Source: Luteimonas abyssi | Lineage (GTDB): Bacteria > Pseudomonadota > Gammaproteobacteria > Xanthomonadales > Xanthomonadaceae | DNA: 64,000 nucleotides | Direction of reading: 5' to 3' | Assembly: GCF_001482195.1 (NCBI RefSeq) | Contig: NZ_KQ759763.1 | Span: 1,461,321 to 1,525,320 of the forward strand | Shown here: positions 60,725-64,000 of the stretch, piece by piece | Position numbering within the stretch: position 1 is the stretch's first letter | How the letters are laid out: each line of letters opens with the position of its first letter | Notes under the pieces: generated by a model | Seen by the model: only the letters and a program-made list of their open reading frames with translations | Databases searched by the model: none | Told to the model about the DNA's origin: nothing | Translations under genes and position numbers: made by a program

Positions 60725-62026
60725 TCAGTCGGCCGACGACGCCCGTCGCGAGAAGCCGCGGTAGGCCGCCCAGGCCAGCAGCGCGACCACCAGCGAACCG
60801 ATCAGGGTGTCCACCGGCGTCGACCAGACCAGCAGGCCGCAGGCGACCAGCGCGCCCATGCCCAGCGCCTTCTCGCGGCCGGTGGACGCGTGCTCGCGCG
60901 TGCCCAGCAGCAAGGCGAGGCCGGCGGCGGCATACGCCATCACCACCAGCATCACCACCATCTCGATCAGGATCTCGAACTGGCTGCCCACCGTGGGCGC
61001 CATGGTGACCGCGGCGATCACGCTCATCGACAGGGCGACGATGAACAAGCCCCAGCCGGCGGCGCCGTTCGGGCGCAGGCGGCCGAAGATCGCGGGCAGA
61101 TACCCGCGCTGCGCCGCGCGCGCACCGGTCTCGCCGGACACCAGCATCCAGCCGCCCAGGGTGCCGGTGGCCTTGATCGCCGCCGCGGCGGCGATGATCG
61201 GGATCGCCCAGGCGCCGAACATCTCGCCGGCCACCAGCGCGAACGGAGCGCTGGACCCCGCCAGCACGTCGGCCGGCACGATGCCCATCATCAGCACCGA
61301 CGAGATCAGGTAGACGACACCGGCGATCAGGATGCCGCCGATGGTCGCGCGCGGCACGTTGCGGTCCGGGTCGTCGACCACGCCGGCGACCATCGCGCCG
61401 GTTTCCAGGCCCACGAAGGCCCAGAAGATCGGTGCCAGCGAGCCGAACACCACGGCCGCGTCGGATTGCCCGGAGACGTTCCAGGCCGAGCGGTAGATGT
61501 CGCCGTCGAAGCTGGCCCAGCCGGCGACCAGCACGCAGGCCACCGGCAGCAACCCGAACACCACGCAGAACGACTGGAAGCGCGCGATCGGCCGCGGCCC
61601 CATCATGTTCAGCGCGAACATCGTCCAGATCAGCAACAGCTGGCCCCCCAGGCGCACGCCGTAGCCGTCCTCGACCGGCAGCAGCAGGATCAGATAGCCG
61701 AACGCGGCCACGGCGATCGCGTTGTTGCCGATCCACGACGAGATCCAGTACAGCGTGCTGGTCAGAAAGCCCATGTCGCGGCCGAGCGCAGGGCGCACGT
61801 AGTCGTCGGGCGAGTTCATGTGCGGGTACTGGCGCGCCAGCCGCGCGAACGCGGCGCCGAGTACCACCGCCAGGCAGGTCGCCAGCAGCCAGCTCAGGGC
61901 GGTGATCGCGCCGGAGCGCGCCAGCGTGGCCGGCAGCAGGAAGAAGCCCGATCCGATCATGTTGTTGGCGACCATGAAGGTCGCGAGGAGCGGGCCGATC
62001 TTCTTGGCGGTGGAGAGCGTGGTCAT
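60725..62026 (-). CDS. APC-superfamily amino acid/polyamine antiporter (AdiC/PotE-like)
   Basis: The 433-residue protein has about 12 hydrophobic segments and the APC start MTTLSTAKKIGPLLATFMVANNMIGSG with the GSGFFLLPATLA helix-1 loop that binds substrate amines. Downstream blocks FWAFVGLETGAMVAG and ATGTLGGWMLVSGETGARAA resemble arginine/agmatine and ornithine/putrescine antiporters. The substrate is not settled. It lies 101 nt downstream of a second APC permease gene on the same strand, with a hairpin between. Confidence 0.9.
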   Translation of the reverse strand: MTTLSTAKKIGPLLATFMVANNMIGSGFFLLPATLARSGAITALSWLLATCLAVVLGAAFARLARQYPHMNSPDDYVRPALGRDMGFLTSTLYWISSWIGNNAIAVAAFGYLILLLPVEDGYGVRLGGQLLLIWTMFALNMMGPRPIARFQSFCVVFGLLPVACVLVAGWASFDGDIYRSAWNVSGQSDAAVVFGSLAPIFWAFVGLETGAMVAGVVDDPDRNVPRATIGGILIAGVVYLISSVLMMGIVPADVLAGSSAPFALVAGEMFGAWAIPIIAAAAAIKATGTLGGWMLVSGETGARAAQRGYLPAIFGRLRPNGAAGWGLFIVALSMSVIAAVTMAPTVGSQFEILIEMVVMLVVMAYAAAGLALLLGTREHASTGREKALGMGALVACGLLVWSTPVDTLIGSLVVALLAWAAYRGFSRRASSAD

Positions 62027-62087
62027 CCGTGGATCCGGTTCGACGTGTTCGACATGCGCCCCGGCGACTGCAGGGGGCGGGAATGCA

Positions 62088-62112
62088 CACGGCCCGCGCG
62101 AGGCGGGCCGTG
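62088..62112 (-). terminator. Hairpin between the two APC permease genes
   Basis: A perfect 10-bp stem (CACGGCCCGC and its complement) with a 5-nt loop lies 15 nt after the stop of the upstream permease on the minus strand. It may end or attenuate that transcript before the second permease. Confidence 0.65.
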
Positions 62113-62127
62113 CGGGTGTGGGTCGCG

Positions 62128-63603
62128 TCAGCTGGCGGCCTTGTTGAGCTTGCTGTGGTGCCGGCCGTAGAAGAAGTAGATGCACATGCCCAGGATCGTC
62201 CAGGCGACGAACAGGTGCCAGTGCTCCACGAACGACTGGAAGAACAGGAACATGCAGGCCAGGAAGCCGAGCGGGCAGATGATCGTGGCCGCCGGCACCC
62301 GGAACGGGCGGTGCAGCTCGGGACGCGTGCGGCGCAGCACCAGCACGCCCAGGCACACCGTGGCGAAGGCGATCAGGGTGCCCATCGACACCAGCTCGCC
62401 GAGCACGCTCAGCGGCATCAGGCCGGCGAGCATGCAGGCCGCGACGCCGACGATGATCGTGCCCACGTACGGGGTCTGGTGTTTCGGATGCACCTTGCCG
62501 AACAGCTTCGGCAGCAGGCCGTCGCGCGACATGGTGAAGAAGATGCGCGGCTGCGCCATCAGCATCACCAGGATCACCGACGACAGGCCGGCGATGGCGC
62601 CGATCTCGACCGCGGTCCGCAGCCAGGCCAGGCTGGGATGCGCTTCCAGTGCGGTGACCACCGGCTGCGAGGTGCCCAGCAGGTTGTACGGCAGCAGGCC
62701 GGTCAGCACCGCGCAGACCGCGATGTAGATGATGGTGCAGATGGCCAGCGAGCCGAGGATGCCGATCGGCATGTCGCGCTGCGGGTTCTTGGCCTCGCCG
62801 GCGGCGGTGGAGACCGCGTCGAAGCCGATGTAGGCGAAGAACACGATGGTCGCCGCGCGGAACACGCCGTCCATGCCGAACTGGCCGGGGCCGGTGTTCT
62901 CGGGGATGAAGGGGGTCCAGTTGGCCGGGTCGATGTAGAACAGACCGAAGCCGAGGAAGGCGACGATGACCGCGGTCTTGATCGCCACCACGATGCCGTT
63001 GACGAACGCGGACTGGGTGATGCCGACGTAGCACAGCCCGCTGACCGCGGCGACGATCATCACCGCGGGCAGGTTGAAGATGTTGGCGGTGCGCACGAAG
63101 CCGCCGTTCTCCCAGGCGATCGGCGCTCCGGCCAGCTCGGCCGGGAACGGAATCCCGAGGGTGGTGGTCAGGAAACTGACGAAGTAGCCCGACCAGCCCA
63201 CCGCCACCGTGGACGAGGCGAACAGGTACTCCAGGACCAGGCACCAGCCGATGAACCAGGCGATGAACTCGCCCAGGGTGGCGTACGAATACGAATAGGC
63301 GCTGCCCGACACCGGCAGCAGGGCCGAGAACTCCGCGTAGCACAGGCCGGCCAGGGCGCAGGCGAAGCCGGCCAGCACGAAGCTGAGCATGATCGCCGGA
63401 CCGGCGTGGTTGGCGGCGGCCTGGCCGGTCAGCACGAAGATGCCGGCGCCGATGACCGCGCCCAGGCCCAGCAGCACCAGGTGCTTGGCGGTCAGGGTGC
63501 GCTTGAGTTGTGCTTCGCCATGAAGACTCCCTTCGACGGGTTCGCCCGCGTCCACGTGCGGTGCGGGTTGGACCGGTTTGACCCGGAAGAGGTCTTTGAG
63601 CAT
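62128..63603 (-). CDS. APC-family cationic amino acid permease (YfnA/CAT-like)
   Basis: The 491-residue protein has about 12-14 hydrophobic segments and the CAT-subgroup blocks HLVLLGLGAVIGAGIFVLTG, CYAEFSALLPVSGSAYSYSYATLG, FFAYIGFDAVSTAAGEAKNPQRDMP and MLMAQPRIFFTMSRDGLLP. It takes up amino acids. GGGGAA precedes the ATG at 63603. A YfnA-type substrate range is likely but cannot be fixed. Confidence 0.94.
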   Translation of the reverse strand: MLKDLFRVKPVQPAPHVDAGEPVEGSLHGEAQLKRTLTAKHLVLLGLGAVIGAGIFVLTGQAAANHAGPAIMLSFVLAGFACALAGLCYAEFSALLPVSGSAYSYSYATLGEFIAWFIGWCLVLEYLFASSTVAVGWSGYFVSFLTTTLGIPFPAELAGAPIAWENGGFVRTANIFNLPAVMIVAAVSGLCYVGITQSAFVNGIVVAIKTAVIVAFLGFGLFYIDPANWTPFIPENTGPGQFGMDGVFRAATIVFFAYIGFDAVSTAAGEAKNPQRDMPIGILGSLAICTIIYIAVCAVLTGLLPYNLLGTSQPVVTALEAHPSLAWLRTAVEIGAIAGLSSVILVMLMAQPRIFFTMSRDGLLPKLFGKVHPKHQTPYVGTIIVGVAACMLAGLMPLSVLGELVSMGTLIAFATVCLGVLVLRRTRPELHRPFRVPAATIICPLGFLACMFLFFQSFVEHWHLFVAWTILGMCIYFFYGRHHSKLNKAAS

Positions 63604-63767
63604 GTTGTTCCCCAACTGAAATCTTGCAGGCGAGGGCGGCTTCGAGCACGCCAGGCGGGTGCCGCACCCCGGGGCACGGCCGCCGTACCTTGCCAAAGCT
63701 GCACCGGGATCACAAGCGCGTGACGGCATGGATAATGATGCGTCGCAGCGCAAACACCCGGGGACCC

Positions 63768-64000
63768 ATGTCGTACCGCCGCCCAGAGATCGCCGCCCTC
63801 TTCGTCGATTACCTCGAACGGTGGCCCGACGAGGCGGACACCGTCCACGCATTCATCGCGCTGGCCGACGATGCCGCCGATCCGTTCGTCCGCGCGCGCA
63901 CGGCGGGGCATTTCACCGCGTCGGCGTGGCTTGTGAGTGGGGACGGGCAACGGGCGCTGCTGATGCATCACCGGAAACTCGATCGGTGGCTGCAGCCCGG
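63768..64000 (+). CDS. NUDIX hydrolase, N-terminal part
   Basis: The gene runs off the right edge after 77 codons. The visible part has the N-terminal helical extension (RRPEIAALFVDYLERWPDEAD) and the first NUDIX strands ALLMHHRKLDRWLQP, which in relatives lead into the GGHADG-type start of the NUDIX box just outside the window. The catalytic GX5EX7REUXEEXGU motif is not visible, so the family call relies on the first part only. Confidence 0.8.
   Translation, partial: MSYRRPEIAALFVDYLERWPDEADTVHAFIALADDAADPFVRARTAGHFTASAWLVSGDGQRALLMHHRKLDRWLQP

Noticed and set aside
1-64000. tRNA, rRNA, insertion sequences or prophage genes
   Set aside because: No cloverleaf-like sequence, rRNA stretch, transposase, integrase or terminal inverted repeats were seen by eye; a tRNAscan or ISfinder search was not possible here.

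Overview
This 64 kb window comes from a high-GC (about 70% by eye) gammaproteobacterial chromosome, most likely of the Lysobacteraceae/Xanthomonadaceae (Lysobacter, Luteimonas and relatives). The best lineage clue is a secreted beta-lytic metalloendopeptidase whose mature part closely resembles the Lysobacter enzyme. A subtilisin-like S8 protease, a secreted GH16 beta-glucanase, a Tat-type PhoX phosphatase and many Xanthomonadaceae-style lipoproteins fit this. I see no rRNA, tRNA, CRISPR array, insertion sequence or prophage.

Layout. 1-5.1 kb: C-terminal part of an S8 protease, a PhnB-like protein, a lipoprotein, and a LysR regulator divergent from an SDR/lipocalin-like operon. 5.2-11.1 kb: ParB-like protein, beta-lytic protease, two small secreted Cys-containing proteins, TonB-dependent receptor. 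11.4-15.8 kb: HtrL/YibB-like protein, DinG helicase, pseudouridine synthase. 15.8-18.4 kb: class III aminotransferase, VOC protein and a heme-oxygenase-like diiron oxidase (HDO). 18.7-28 kb: lipoprotein, PhoX, a second SDR/LysR divergent pair, M14 peptidase, GFA protein, glutaminase, Ohr, YqjG. 28-34.5 kb: mutarotase-like lipoprotein, GH16 glucanase with a palindromic operator, then a compact lipid-type operon (fatty acid hydroxylase, KASIII-HDO fusion, unknown 295-residue protein). 34.6-39.7 kb: secreted M20 peptidase, GNAT acetyltransferase, then the most notable locus. 39.8-64 kb: VOC protein, M13 peptidase, a DUF885/Sel1 operon with a broken middle gene, AtoE transporter, DUF4105/DUF2388 pair, YhiN flavoprotein, MscS channel, phosphoesterase, methionine salvage genes mtnB, mtnD and mtnC with a C13 caspase-like peptidase, DAACS symporter, two APC permeases and the start of a NUDIX gene.

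The main find is a compact split borosin RiPP cluster at 36.7-39.7 kb. A stand-alone alpha-N-methyltransferase of the OphMA/SonM family is followed by an 85-residue precursor with a helical leader, a hydrophobic putative core and an acidic tail. A membrane TPR-GGDEF diguanylate cyclase follows 30 nt later. A perfect 24-bp palindrome lies between enzyme and precursor. The upstream peptidase and acetyltransferase lie on the same strand and could be tailoring or maturation partners.

Two further candidates are the hydroxylase/KASIII-HDO/unknown operon (30.8-34.5 kb) and the HDO/VOC/aminotransferase group (15.8-18.4 kb). Both centre on HDO-type diiron enzymes, a superfamily known for unusual oxidative chemistry. 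A recent-looking 44-bp tandem duplication frameshifts the middle gene of a three-gene operon at 44.1 kb.
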